A DNA stretch of 64,000 nt from Isoetes taiwanensis (lineage: Eukaryota; Streptophyta; Lycopodiopsida; Isoetales; Isoetaceae). Of this stretch, positions 1-10,985 are shown in pieces; positions within the stretch are counted from its first letter, which is position 1; every line of letters begins with the position of its first letter. The translations under genes and the position numbers were made by a program. The notes beneath the pieces were generated by a model. That model was not told the origin of the DNA, ran no database searches, and saw only the letters and a list, made by a program, of their open reading frames with translations. The stretch covers positions 29,774,177 to 29,838,176 of the forward strand of contig JAJEKV010000001.1 of NCBI GenBank assembly GCA_021234155.1, in the 5' to 3' direction.

Positions 1-257
1 AGATGATATCTCTAGCGATGCTTACGATGGCAATTGCATAAACAACTAAGGAAGATCAAGTTTGTCGCATGATCCATTTCTATTTTATGTGTAACTACCA
101 ATGCCTACAGTTTCTATTCAATCAAGACAAGCAAATTGTTGCAACAATGCTATTTTAGAATGATTTCAAGACAATTTGAGCGCATTGTTACAATGTTGTC
201 ATTTTGGAGCCTATAAATTATGCAATTTAAAATATATGGTTTGCAATAACACATCAA

Positions 258-857
258 TCATTTTGTACTTTTATTTTATTTTGATTTTTATTTTTTTGTT
301 TACCACAGAGTTTATCTATGTTTGTTTCTTTTGTAACCAACATAACTACTATGAACATTAATTAATACAAACCATTACATTAGACATGTTTAAAATTAAA
401 TTCCCCCTTAAACCCCCTTTTGTTTGGGTGCATATTCACACGGGGGTGACGTAGGGCAGCGAGAGCCCCTGTAATTATGTTTTGCACGTACAAAATCAAC
501 ACCATATAGTATATTGCCTGAAATCTTACAGTATTTTACAAATCTTGTTATACAGTATAACAAATTCTATACATCCATACCCCACAAACGAGGAACTTTG
601 TGTACGGTGTAGATTAAGGAATAAGGGGTGAATATGCCTATCCAACAGCTCTCGTTGCCCGGAGTCACCCCCCGTGTGAATATGCACCCAAACAAAAGGG
701 GGTTTAAGGGGGAATTTAATTTTAAACATGTCTAATGTAATGGTTTGTATTAATTAATGTTCATAGTAGTTATGTTGGTTACAAAAGAAACAAACATAGA
801 TAAACTCTGTGGTAAACAAAAAAATAAAAATCAAAATAAAATAAAAGTACAAAATGA
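258..857. repeat. Long inverted repeat (fold-back element, ~210-bp arms)
   Basis: The left arm (258-466) and right arm (648-857) are near-perfect reverse complements, separated by about 181 bp. The match starts at TCATTTTGTACTTTTAT on the left, whose complement ends at 857 on the right, and runs to a GAGAGC/GCTCTC pair beside the spacer. The arms hold T/A-rich outer parts and an inner part with runs of C or G (around 401-445 and 664-713). No transposase is visible. Such long arms with a short non-coding middle fit a fold-back or MITE-like DNA element. The arms would form a very stable hairpin if transcribed. I could not identify a clean target-site duplication. Confidence 0.85.
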
Positions 858-899
858 ACAACATATAAAATAGCACAATAAAGTCATTCTGTCACATAC

Positions 900-1691
900 T
901 CAATAATGCTCTCCGACGCTAGCATTTCAATTGTTAAAGACTGGAAATAACTTCTTATTTTTGCTGCCACCCATTCCTGTGCATGGGGGCCCTTCAAAGA
1001 GGACTTTGATAGACGCAATTCTACGCAATCGTCCAATGTTTTAAGTTCTGTTTTTTTCCTTCTCAACAAGGTAGTCTGTTACAGAAAAAGCAGGTTTGGA
1101 AAGATCTGTTTATAGCAAAAGTCAGAACAATTTGCAAAGTTACCTTTATAACCTCCAAAAGTTGGGGGCTATTTGACCCTGAGGAGGATGTGCCATTTGT
1201 CACAAGGTTGTACACAGGCTCTGCTAGTGCAGTGGCAGCTAATGCTCCCACTGGTTCTCCAGCATGTTCTTTCCATACCTCATCATCAAGGTCTTCTGTG
1301 CCATAATTAAACTGTAATATGTGATTACCCAGGCCATTCCGTACTATCCCATCATACGCAATGTGTATGTCACGCAAATAAACCATCAGATATCTAAAGA
1401 GCGAGCCAGGCTCACTAATCTTTGCAGAACTTTTAGAAGATGACATTGCAGAGATGAATATTAAGTCCTTTGGACGCAATCCATCAACAAATGAGCCTGC
1501 ACCAAGATGAAATCCATAGACAATGACGTATAAATTTGCATAAAAAAAAGGAGGAGAAGGTTTAACCTGTGGGGTAATCGCTTCAAAAACTCCCATCTTT
1601 CCAAGCTTTTAGAGTAGGAAAGCAATTCTTCAGAAACTTGCAGTTCGCTAACCATCTTGAAACTGTGTTGTGCGGGATCGATCAGATGAAG
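900..1691 (-). pseudogene. NRPD1: Fragment resembling the largest subunit of plant RNA polymerase IV/V
   Basis: Three exon-like segments read on the minus strand: 1691-1567, 1496-1144 and 1075-900. The middle one contains SFVDGLRPKD, then YLRDIHIAYDGIVRN, a GNHILQFNYG stretch and GEPVGALAATALAEP. These resemble the conserved segments near the clamp and trigger-loop side of Pol IV/V largest subunits, where the NRPD1 order is 'FF-SGLNP', 'RD-AYDGTVRN-GNQ-VQF', 'AL-EAAY'. The second intron (1143-1076, 68 bp) has GT and AG ends, and the reading frame is kept across it. The first junction (donor after 1567, acceptor before 1496) leaves phases that do not match, so it is broken or spliced otherwise. 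Only about 950 bp separate the fragment from the divergent DWF1 start, so the long N-terminal part (catalytic Asp motif) is absent. The 3' side would continue past 900, into the fold-back repeat. NRPE1 is an alternative identity. Probably a truncated, non-functional copy. Confidence 0.55.
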
Positions 1692-1931
1692 CTGCGACTT
1701 GGAAAAGAAATTGCAGTAGCTTCTTGCGAAGGGATAACAGAGGGCAAGGACTCCTCTATATTGGCACAGAGCATTTTGGGGTCCCCCCTTCCCTCTCATG
1801 CACCCTTTCTTCGATCCTTTCATCGTCGATCTCCTCACTGCCCTCTTCCCGGCCCCTTTCTGCTCCATCTGCGCTCCCTTTTCCATCATTTTTCCTTCAA
1901 TCTCTCTCAAATCCACCCCAAACCTGATTAA

Positions 1932-2650
1932 TCTTCACAATCCACTTGATTAATTGCACCTTGGACACGAAAGCGGAACAATGGTTAGCCGGTTAGCTGG
2001 TTTGCACAGCATCCGCCCAACAACGTTGGCGACCGTCAGTTTACAGCCAAGAGCAAGTTTGGAGCAGTTTTTGGTATATTTTAGGCATATTTCAGCATAT
2101 GCTTAGAATATGTCAAAAACCCACATGAACAAGGGTTTGCCCCCTAGGGGCAACCCAAAAACTCAACACCCATTCCACAGAAATTTTCTCTTTGTAAAAA
2201 CAGCCTGGAAAGGGCTGAAATTTGACGGTCCCATTATTTTCGTTCATTCCTTGTGCACACTATCCCAGAAGCTGAACATGCAGCATATTTTCAACTTGCA
2301 TAGTAAATGCATTTCTACATGTATAAATATTTTTTTCTTAATAAAGTTTTAACCTGTTTCAATATTTTTACCACGAGTAAGGCCGTATGGCACATGGCCT
2401 ATGAGCTGTGTTTGTCATTCCGTTTGGCAACTTCACGGTCTATAAATCGTGGCCGTTCAGTGGCCAGAGCTCACGGCTATGGCGGAGGTCACCGGACGTA
2501 GCTTTTAGGTGCGCGCTTCATCTCCTCTGGGACTCGCAGCGCACAGGTATGATGTTTTGCACTTGCATGCATGTCGTTGTTGTTTTCGGTTTCTTCTTTA
2601 AAATGGCATGCATTTTTTTACAGAACGAGTTCCTCTAGGGTTTGCACAAG
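1932..2650 (+). promoter_or_regulatory. DWF1 upstream region with a possible 5'-UTR intron
   Basis: No coding sequence is recognisable here. It separates the divergent polymerase fragment from DWF1. A good donor (CACAG before GTATGATG, at 2547) and a T-rich acceptor (TTTTTTTACAG, ending 2623) frame a 77-bp candidate intron in the 5' untranslated region. That would put transcription start upstream of 2540. An AATAAA at about 2340 could belong to an older transcript. The intron is inference from splice-site sequence only. Confidence 0.35.
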
Positions 2651-4437
2651 ATGTCGGAGGAGATCTGCCGGCCCCTGCGGCCCAAGAAGGCGAAGACATG
2701 GGTGGATTGGGCTGTTAAGTTTCGATGGATAATAGTAATCTTTGTGGTCCTTCCGATATCCTTCACCTTCTATTTTCTTGCATATCTGGGAGACCAGTGG
2801 TCTGCAATGAAATCTTACAAGAGGAGGCAAAAAGAGCACGATGAGAATGTTGAAAAGGTGATAAAAAGATTGAGAAGTCGGGATGCATCGAAAGATGGGC
2901 TGGTGTGCACAGCCAGGAAACCCTGGGTGGCAGTGGGGATGAGGAATGTGGACTACAAGAGGGCTCGCCATTTCGAGGTGGATCTATCTGCATTTCGGCA
3001 GGTGTTGGAAATAGATAAAGAGAATATGATAGCAAGGGTGGAGCCGTTGGTGTCGATGGGTCAGATCACAAGAGTCACAGTTCCCATGGGTCTGGCACTG
3101 GCTGTTGTTGCGGAGTTAGACGATCTCACTGTTGGTGGCCTTATCAATGGATACGGAATCGAAGGGAGTTCTCATATCTATGGTTTGTTTTCTGACACTG
3201 TAGTGGCTTACGAAATCATTCTTTCTAACGGGACATTAGTTAGAGCAACTAGAGACAATGAATATTCAGATCTGTTTCATTGCATTCCCTGGTCGCAAGG
3301 CACCCTTGGTCTGCTTGTGGCCGCAGAGATTAAGCTGATTCCTGTCAAGGAATATATGCGTCTTACTTATACTCCTGTCAAGGGTTCTTTGAGAGATCTT
3401 GCACAGGGTTATATTGATTCTTTTTGCCCCAAGGATGGGGATCAAGATAATCCCGACAAAGTACCTGACTTTGTTGAAGGCATGATTTACAATCCAACTG
3501 ATGGTGTCATGATGACTGGTCGATATGCTTCCAAGGAAGAAGCCAAAATGAAGGGCAATAAGATTAACTCTGTTGGTTGGTGGTTTAAGCCTTGGTTTTA
3601 CCAGCATGCAGAAACTGCCCTTAAGAAGGGAGAATTTGTGGAATATATTCCTACAAGGGAATATTATCACAGGCACACCAGATGCTTGTATTGGGAGGGC
3701 AAACTTATCCTTCCTTTTGCAGACCAATGGTGGTTCCGGTATTTACTTGGTTGGTTTATGCCTCCCAAGGTGTCCCTTCTGAAGGCTACTCAGGGCGAGG
3801 CCATCAGAAATTATTACCACGAAAGGCATATCATCCAGGATATGCTGGTTCCTTTGCATGCTCTGGCCGATGCTCTGGAATTCTCGGACAGGGAATTTGA
3901 GGTACCATTTCCCCCTTTATGTTAAGAGTTCATTAAGTTGTTTTATAAAATTTGCAATGATGGTTTGGGTTTTGGCAGGTGTATCCTATTTGGTTATGTC
4001 CTCACAGGATATTCAAAACTCCGTTCAGGACCATGATATCACCAGAGCCAGGGTTTGAGCAGTATCGGAGGCAAGGGGACACAGAATATGCTCAGATGTA
4101 CACTGATGTTGGAGTATACTACACACCAGGACCTGTGTTCAGGGGAGAGGAATATGATGGGGCAGAGGCAGTCAAACGCATGGAGAAATGGATGATTAAT
4201 CACCACAGCTATCAACCTCAATATGCTGTGTCAGAGATGAACGAGCAGGATTTTTGGACCATGTTTGATGCAACATTGTACAACAAATGCCGAGACAAAT
4301 ACAGAGCAGTGGGAACGTTCATGAGTGTCTACTACAAATCTAAAAAGGGGAAGAAGACTGAGCTAGAAGTTAGGCAGGAGGAACAGAAGGTTAAGGAGAG
4401 CAGCTACCAGGATCTTGAAAAGCCTTTGATCAATTAG
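2651..4437 (+). CDS. DWF1: Delta(24)-sterol reductase (DWARF1/DIMINUTO)
   Basis: This FAD-linked enzyme converts 24-methylenecholesterol to campesterol (via isomerisation and reduction of the side-chain double bond), feeding sterol and brassinosteroid synthesis at the endoplasmic reticulum. Exon 1 is 2651-3901 and exon 2 is 3979-4437. The 77-bp intron has GT/AG ends, is phase 0, and joins ...REFE to VYPIWLCP as in the plant family. The protein is 569 residues, close to the usual ~560. The start is the only ATG in frame before the conserved KTWVD segment. A hydrophobic anchor lies at about residues 26-46 (IIVIFVVLPISFTFYF). The FAD-binding core is around residues 95-200 and includes DDLTVGGLINGYG and SSHIYGLF. 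The reductase part contains EYIPTREYYHRHTRCLYWEG and QGEAIRNYYHE. The C-terminal region corresponds to the part of plant DWF1 reported to bind calcium/calmodulin. All landmark segments are intact and uninterrupted, so this is probably a working gene. Confidence 0.97.
3902..3978 (+). other. DWF1 intron
   Basis: This is a 77-bp phase-0 intron. The donor is GAG followed by GTACCATT and the acceptor is TTTTGGCAG. Removal joins Glu to Val-Tyr-Pro-Ile-Trp, a run that is continuous in DWF1 proteins. Confidence 0.93.
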
Positions 4438-5652
4438 TGGCGAGTCTGAAGAGTCATTAGTCTTTGCATTGAGCAAGTATTTCTTTGTGTCGAGCATGGA
4501 GCTTAAATGGTTTATATGCATTGGGAGGGTTAGAATATGTAAACTGGGTGGGTTGGCATAGTTGTTAGATCTCTTTTCTATTGTTTTTGGAGAAGATGCA
4601 GTCTGCAATTCTCATAAAAAATGTTTCTATTTTTTTGTCTTCCACGACATCAACAGCGAGACTTGTTGATTGAGCCTGGGTTCATAAATAACAGATTTTT
4701 TATATCTGCCTGCTGTCAGGAAACCACATGCTTAGTCTTGTGACTTCTAAGGTTATGTTGCAGGCTAGAAATTTTTTTAGAAGGCATTTTTTTCACAGGG
4801 CCATTGAAAAGTTCCTGACATATAAAATTAAGGATCTAAACTTTAGGAGGATTTCATAATTAATATTTAGAAGGAAAAAATCCCAACACCTTTATGTTTT
4901 CTTATATAGAAGAATGTTTCTTTATCCTAAATTCCAGCGTGCTTGACAGCATCTTTACTCGGAATTCATCCAATCTAAATGTCAGTTAGGTTGCATTCAC
5001 AGCGTCACCCTCCATTTGAGTATGGTTGCATTCACAGCAACATCGTTCATTTGACTATGGTGCATTTCGCTATGGTATTCCTTCATTAGGTGCATTTTCT
5101 ATGGAATTAGAAAGGTTACTTTAGATTTTCTTTCGACAGATGTCTTTTCTTAGGATTTGATAGATGTCTTTTCTTAGGATTCCTTCTTCGTGCTTCGATG
5201 ATTTCTTCCTTTGATTCGGCACGTCTTGATAAAGTGTAAGGTTTTAGCAAGGTAAGACTAGTTAGGTTTTTATTTAGGCAAATTTATCAGGCATTTAGGA
5301 TTAGAATCACTCATTTAGGCTTACTGTTATTCAATCGTGGTTATGTTTTTGCTGGGTTTGAAAGTGGATTTTCTTCAATTATAATAAAATGTATTTTTAA
5401 TTATATGTAGTAGGTCTTAGGCAACACGCATTGAAAATAAATAAAAGTTTATCTTAAATGGCAAAATAGCGAGAATGTTTGTTGTGTTTTCCATATATCT
5501 ATAAGACAATAGACAATCTTATGTTTAAGAAAGACCATTACCATGTATGACCTAGTTTGGAGAAGAAGTAAATCTGTTCGTTTTCATTGGTTTATGCCTA
5601 GCATTCAGATTATTTGAAGGTCAATGTATGGAAATTTGGATGGTAACAACAT
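4438..5652. other. Intergenic: DWF1 3' flank with small direct repeats
   Basis: I see no gene. The first few hundred bases are A/T-rich and probably include the DWF1 3' untranslated region. Two small duplications are clear. A degenerate ~43-bp unit beginning GGTTGCATTCACAGC occurs at about 4990 and 5026. A 24-bp direct repeat containing AGATGTCTTTTCTTAGGATT occupies 5138-5181. Confidence 0.6.
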
Positions 5653-6435
5653 TCATGTAGAAATTAGTGGTTGCAGATTCTTGAACCTAGTTTTCTCATG
5701 ACTAAAATTGGAAACATCAAATGTTTCTACCATAAGCAGAACACAGTAGAACATCGACATATAATTTAAATAATTTAAAACAATAGCATGCATGCATCTG
5801 CCATTGTGTAAAGATGCATGAATAGAACATGTTGTAAGAAGGTTTGCAAAGGTGGCCTCATTTGGCCTAAAACCTTGGCGCTGCATATGTCAAACTTAGT
5901 GTTTGTTCCAACTTAACATGATGTGCACAGACTGCAATAGTGGCATTTTAAAAAATGTTCCAACTTACCATGTTGTGTACAGGATGCAATTGTAGTGGCA
6001 TTCCAAAAATGCCATTTGTCTAAGGAAAACTCATTTGGTCTTTCAAGCTGGCTATGTTCCTGACAGTAGTGCAGTACATGAAACCACATTAGGCTCATCC
6101 ATTTCCTTAAGCAACTCAACTCACTATGCTGAGCACATGCTGCAATCATAGTAGTCCATGAGACTACATTGTCTTTTTGACATTTGCTTTAAACATTTGA
6201 AAAGTGTCATTGATCCTTCTCAGACTAGTTAAAACCCAATATCGTTACATTCCTTGACGCCGCATTCCCCAAACCTGAAAAGCAAAGCAAAATTTAAAAG
6301 TACTATTTGGATCCGAAAGTGCGAGTTTTCATTCTTGCAGAAGTTACAACAATACCTGTGCGAAAATATCATCTGGCTTGATTCTATCCTCTTGCATTTT
6401 CATAAAATAGTAGGCTTTATCACTATAGCCGGACT
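5653..6435 (-). pseudogene. Decayed pentatricopeptide-repeat (PPR) gene
   Basis: Several minus-strand pieces look like helical PPR motifs, which in intact proteins bind organellar RNA. At 5886-5770 the reading MQRQGFRPNEATFANLLTTC followed by SIHASLHNGRCMHA matches the 'M...G..PNE.TF..LL.ACS....L..GR.IHA' pattern of PLS-type repeats. Around 5913-6149 there are IAACAQHSELS and IASCTQHGKLE, repeat starts. At 6431-6352 a further piece reads GYSDKAYYFMKMQEDRIKPD. The pieces are in different frames and separated by non-coding bases, so no continuous protein exists. The last piece is bounded by splice-like CACAG borders and might instead belong to the neighbouring multi-exon fragment. Confidence 0.6.
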
Positions 6436-7088
6436 GTGAAAAGCATACATAAATTCATTAGCTACACATAGCTTCATATAGTAAGTGAGAAACCTATAAA
6501 CATGATAAAATAGTATATGAATCCAAAGCATAGAACTACAGATATAAGAGTGAGAAATTAAATAGTTCATAAAAACAAACAATTTTTTTAGCTTTGTGGT
6601 CTGCACACCTGATTAATTGAAGTCTCAACAGTGGTATCATCTCTTCTATGTCACATGGGTTCAACCGGAAATAAAGATTCCAAATATTACAGGGCTGATA
6701 CATTCTCATCAGAACCATTGTAAAAGTATCTTCTCCTTCTTCCAGCTGGTGGTGCAGCGAAGCCAAATTTTGAAGACATGCATATACTAGATTAACATGT
6801 CAATTAGCTAATGCTATTGTACCAGACCACAAGACTATGCTAAATACTCGCCTGGAGGAGCATTTGAATGAAGTACACCATATCGGTTATGTTTCTTAGC
6901 GCAGCAACTGTATTAGTTAATCCTAGATCCAGAACAATGTATTTGGGATTCTGCAAAAGTCATAGCCAAATCCTTAATACACAATTAAACTTGCGAATTC
7001 TAACTAAATAAAATACATATATGGATTTAAGAGGCAACAACCTCAGCTCTATCTCTGGCTACATACGTACAGAACATGACATCTTGTT
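6400..7088 (-). CDS. Partial multi-exon gene of unknown function
   Basis: I do not recognise this protein. Four minus-strand segments splice with matching phases: 7088-7042 (QDVMFCTYVARDRAE), 6950-6848 (YIVLDLGLTNTVAALRNITD followed by MVYFIQMLLQA), 6786-6609 (LASLHHQLEEGEDTFTM, then MYQPCNIWNLYFRLNPCDIE) and 6433-6400 (a short end before TGA). The junctions are GT/AG with T-rich acceptors. The phase pattern 0, 1, 2 agreeing at all three joins is strong support for a real gene or a recent copy of one. The composition suggests an all-helical soluble protein; no catalytic motif is visible. The 5' exons are missing or lie beyond 7100 and were not identified. The final exon choice is the weakest part, because another frame there reads like a PPR motif. 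Confidence 0.45.
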
Positions 7089-7121
7089 CTAAATTGATAG
7101 GCATTGAACATTAAACACAGA

Positions 7122-7834
7122 ACCTAATATGTGAGAATAACAAAAACCTTGCAATGCCCAAGCAAAAACAATTTGGTATTTAGGTACTAAGGAAGATGAA
7201 TCGAGCATCCACATGAGAATGTAAAAACCATATGTTGTGGGCGAAAACATTTCATGCAGGGTCCCCGTTCATTCCTGTTAACAAAACATCAATTTTAACA
7301 AACTTGAATATATATACCTAAAAGTGCAAAAAAAAAGCCAAGCAATGGCAACATACAGGTCTATACCTCTGGCTGTGGCTCTTGCTGTTGGCATATTGAT
7401 CCCATCGAATACTAAGCAAAGAACAGGTCTATGGCTTAGGCTGTGGCTCGGGCTATTGGCATAATTGATCCCGTCAAATACTTTGCTATACTGTCAACGA
7501 CATTAATTCGAAGGCAATTCTAAATTAGGTTCAGATGCCAAAAGAAGGAAATCCATGACAGAGAGAAGGCGACGCTCAAAGCTTTGCCATGGCACCCCAT
7601 TCTAGCAGTTTTGCTATACAAAAAGAACGATTTACGTCAGCACGATTTAAAAAAAGAATGAATCTACTCAGCAAAGGTGATTTCTTGCCTGGTTAATGCA
7701 AGTCAAAATGCACTTTAGTCTGCTCAGCGCAGATGTCTTCACAAGTTTGCTCAAGCGAAGATATCTTCTGCCACTGGTTTGCCTGCAACAGAAAACGAAA
7801 TAGTCTTCGTAGAAGAAGTAGGGGACGTCACATT
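7122..7834. other. Intergenic, with a ~65-bp tandem duplication
   Basis: No gene is recognised. A duplication begins ACAGGTCTAT at 7356 and again at 7421. Both copies run through GGCTGTGGCTC, TTGGCATA and TGATCCC(A/G)TC(A/G)AATACT, ending at about 7414 and 7480. The stretch ends at the left border of the solo LTR. Confidence 0.55.
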
Positions 7835-9404
7835 TGTGACGGCCCCAGCTCATATACGATGCCCCGATCGTATACAAACTGGAGATCATCCCTCAAACCA
7901 GCATCTGCTCGCTGACATGAGGCCGTCCACCTAACATCGGGCCCTTGATGGTGGCCAAGAGCCCGACGGGGAAGAATGGACGTGTCATTCATCCCGTCTC
8001 CCTCGGGATCGTCCTAGCTGCGGAAGCGTAAGCAAACATGAGCACATGACATCAATCAACAATAACATACCCACCTCGAAGGGTGGTCCACCATATCACA
8101 GTAGCTGCAACAACACATCAGTACATCAACATAACATGGGGAAGATCCTACCCAGGCTCAGACTCATGGGGAAAGACTGACGGCTTGGGTCTCCGGATAA
8201 CAATGCGGGGCGTAATTCATGGCAAATGGATTTGGGCGGCATAGGAACATGGCCGTTGGGTAGTCCACTCCATCGCCCCTCAGGTGCACACTTTGCGAGA
8301 ATAGGTTGAAAAGCTTTGGGACCTAACCGTAGCCTTGGGGTGAATAGCCGGAGGGGCTACTACCACCGGGTTGCATCTCCCCGGCCCGATGAGGCGGGGA
8401 GGGAAGTCACCTCCCCTCCGGAAGCATCCATGCCCTTCACAGCGGCTAGAGAGCCACTGCTCTTATTCGACTTCAACTCACTGGAAGGTGATGCATCACC
8501 CCACGAGTGTCGAGCTCATGCCTTGCCCACACGCAGTGACAAGCCATTGAGCCTAGCCCGCGGAGACCCCCGGTAGGCCTTACACACCAGAGGGGTCAGT
8601 CTGTGTAGGGACATGTTCTTCCTTATCAGCCGGTCGGATCCCTCCACCCACAACCAAAGGCGGGCTCACGTGCACGGGCGCATTGGTGGGAATTAATGGG
8701 CTAAAACTATGATCATACAACTACTTGGGCTCTGGGTCTCTACCCCCCTTCCCAATACACAAGAGTGGCGCATAGAATGTCAAAACATCATCACAACAGA
8801 ACTGAAAATAATAGAATACATCTATTCTAATCTACCTAATCATACATGGTTAGGTTCCTTTGTTAGTGTCTATCATTCTTAGGCTGTAGGGGTCGCCTAT
8901 AGCTAAGAATGGATGCTAAACCTACTGAAAGAGGCCTGATAACTCGGATCTACCTATTGAATCAACCACCCACCCGCATCTTGGCTGGCTCCCACTCCTC
9001 TGAAAGCGTCCATGCTGCTGATCTCGGGTCTGCTGATCTTGGATCGAGCTGCAACCTGGGAGATCCGACTTCTATGCTCCCGTTCAGGTGGAAATGCATC
9101 CTCTGCTGCTCCAATCCGAGACTCAGGGGCTGAGAACTGAAAAGGTTTCCCTTTTAGGGTTTATGCCCCTTTATCCCCACGAATTTAGGGCTGGTCCCTT
9201 TTGGTCAATGGGTCATTGCCACGTGGCAAGAAGGGATTATATTCACATGTTGCTTTAACATGTGCAATATAATGGTTCACAAGGTTGTACCCTAGGGTAC
9301 TACCCTTTACGGTCGTCGTGTACATGTCGTCTGAGTCGACATGTACTAGTGACGTGTCAGTATAATATACGTATTCATACCGTATGTTATGCTGGAACGT
9401 CACA
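7835..9404 (-). mobile_element. Solo LTR of a gypsy-type retrotransposon
   Basis: The 1570-bp segment starts TGTGACGGCC and ends GGAACGTCACA, giving TG...CA ends with a 7-bp terminal inversion (TGTGACG/CGTCACA). It is flanked on both sides by ACATT (7830-7834 and 9405-9409), a 5-bp target-site duplication. No coding region or primer-binding site lies inside. In reverse orientation it resembles the 3' LTR of the chromodomain element at 46083-47329. Its start reads TGTGACGTTCC against TACGAACGTTCCCC, and both share the order GGTCTCTACCCC, CAATACACAAGAG. It therefore probably arose by LTR-LTR recombination of a minus-strand relative of that element. Confidence 0.85.
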
Positions 9405-10930
9405 ACATTAATCTTGGAATTTTCTCACACAGAATGATTGCCTTATGCAACCTGGAGGTTCTAAACCATTGAGGTTGAAGGTTTGCCAGGAACACCTTCA
9501 ACAATGAACATCTTACATTCTTCATAATCCATATTCTCTTGCCTTACCATCATTTTCCCTAGCCAAAGTTGGCAAGTAGTCTTTTTTCTAGTCAAAACAC
9601 ACCATTCATACATCACCAACATATTTCCACCACCTTCAAAAAAGCAAAAAATTCCACCCAATTTGGCTATTTCTATGGTCTAAGATCACCTTCTCTCTCT
9701 AAAAGTTAAGATATAGAGAGAAAGTGCACATTTCCCTCAAACAAACATGGATAAGTAAAATATCCAACATGTTGCATGAAAGATCCATGGTTATGTGCAC
9801 TAGTGCCAAATTGTCCACATCACCATGCCAAGTACTATCCACATCATCATCCAAGCATGTCCATGTCATCATATACATGCCACCTACCACAAAATACCTT
9901 TTTTTCAAAAATTTTGACCTAAGTAAAGCCATTTTGATACCCTAGGTGACATGTCATCACTCCATGGTGCCACATCATCCCTAAGTGCTTCCACATCATC
10001 ATACACATGTCATCCACATCACCTCCACTTCATAAAAAGTTTTGACTAGAAAAAACTCATTTTGGCACCTTGCTTGACACATCATCACCCCATAATGCCA
10101 TGTCATCATTCATTTGCCAAATCAACCCACCAACTTGCCACATCATCAATTTGACCTCCATTTTGAGCCAAAAAGTTGAATGCCCTCTTTTGCAAAAAGA
10201 TTCTCCCATCTTGTAGATTATCAAAAAAGATTCCTTGTGAAAAAAGAATTTTTGAAAAAGACCCCATATTGACCTTCATTTTCTAGTTCTTGGGATTCGT
10301 GCCAAGTTTGAAAAAAATCAAGAAAAAAAATGTTTCCTATCTACCGCCCTTGGCCTAGTCACTCCCCCATCCAATCTCCCCCTGCCACGTGGCACACCCG
10401 GGCGTGTGGGGCGGCAACGAGCCGAATCCCACGTGGGCATAGCACGCACAACATTGATTTTTAAGGTTTTTTTAGGCCTTATATACCCGAGCCAACTTTT
10501 TGAAAAACGTCTGTGGGATATTGTGTTCAGAATGTTCAAAAACCCTAAAGACTTGTCATGCTAAGATCCGGATTCTCTGATCTATTTAACTGCCTAATCA
10601 TAGCCAAGTACTTCCAAATCCATATATTCTAAAGCAAGAACCCTAAAAATAAGCTAAAGGACAAGGATTTAGGCCAGATTTGTCAAGAACAGGCTGGAAA
10701 CAGGGGATAAATAAGGGCATTTGTGTTTACAGAATTTTCGAGGGCTTCGGGCACAAGAAGTGATCGAGATATCTCTGAGAGAGACCAGTTTGGCTGACTG
10801 TAGCTTGAATTTGCCTTCCATGCTTCATAGATCCATGCTTCATAGATCCATGCTTAATTTCTATTGTATGACTTTTATGATCATGTGCCCAAGAAAACAG
10901 ATCATGATCATAAAAGCAGATTTGTTGCCC

Positions 10931-10976
10931 TTATGATCATGTGCCCAAGAAAACAGATTTGGGCACATGATCATAA
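10931..10976. repeat. Perfect 18-bp inverted repeat (hairpin)
   Basis: The arms TTATGATCATGTGCCCAA (10931-10948) and TTGGGCACATGATCATAA (10959-10976) are perfectly complementary around a 10-base loop. A near copy of the left arm lies just upstream at 10877-10896. It belongs to the block inserted into LTR copy C. Confidence 0.9.
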
Positions 10977-10985
10977 AAGCAAATT

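Noticed and set aside
176-361. Short plus-strand open stretch near the left end
   Set aside because: It overlaps the left arm of the fold-back repeat, is low-complexity and hydrophobic from T-richness, and has no motif.
1638-1931. Two overlapping plus-strand open stretches
   Set aside because: They lie opposite the polymerase-like exon and in C/T-rich sequence; no domain.
2642-2650. Earlier start for DWF1
   Set aside because: The codon at 2642 is TTG, not ATG. The ATG at 2651 gives the family-like MSEE... start.
8316-8576. Plus-strand open stretch with Arg/Pro-rich product
   Set aside because: It lies inside the solo LTR, which has defined ends and a target duplication; no known protein.
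9500-10130. CRISPR-like or satellite array suggested by recurring CATCATC words
   Set aside because: The CATCATC/ATGTCATC words have irregular spacing and no constant repeat; they are compositional features of the LTR family.
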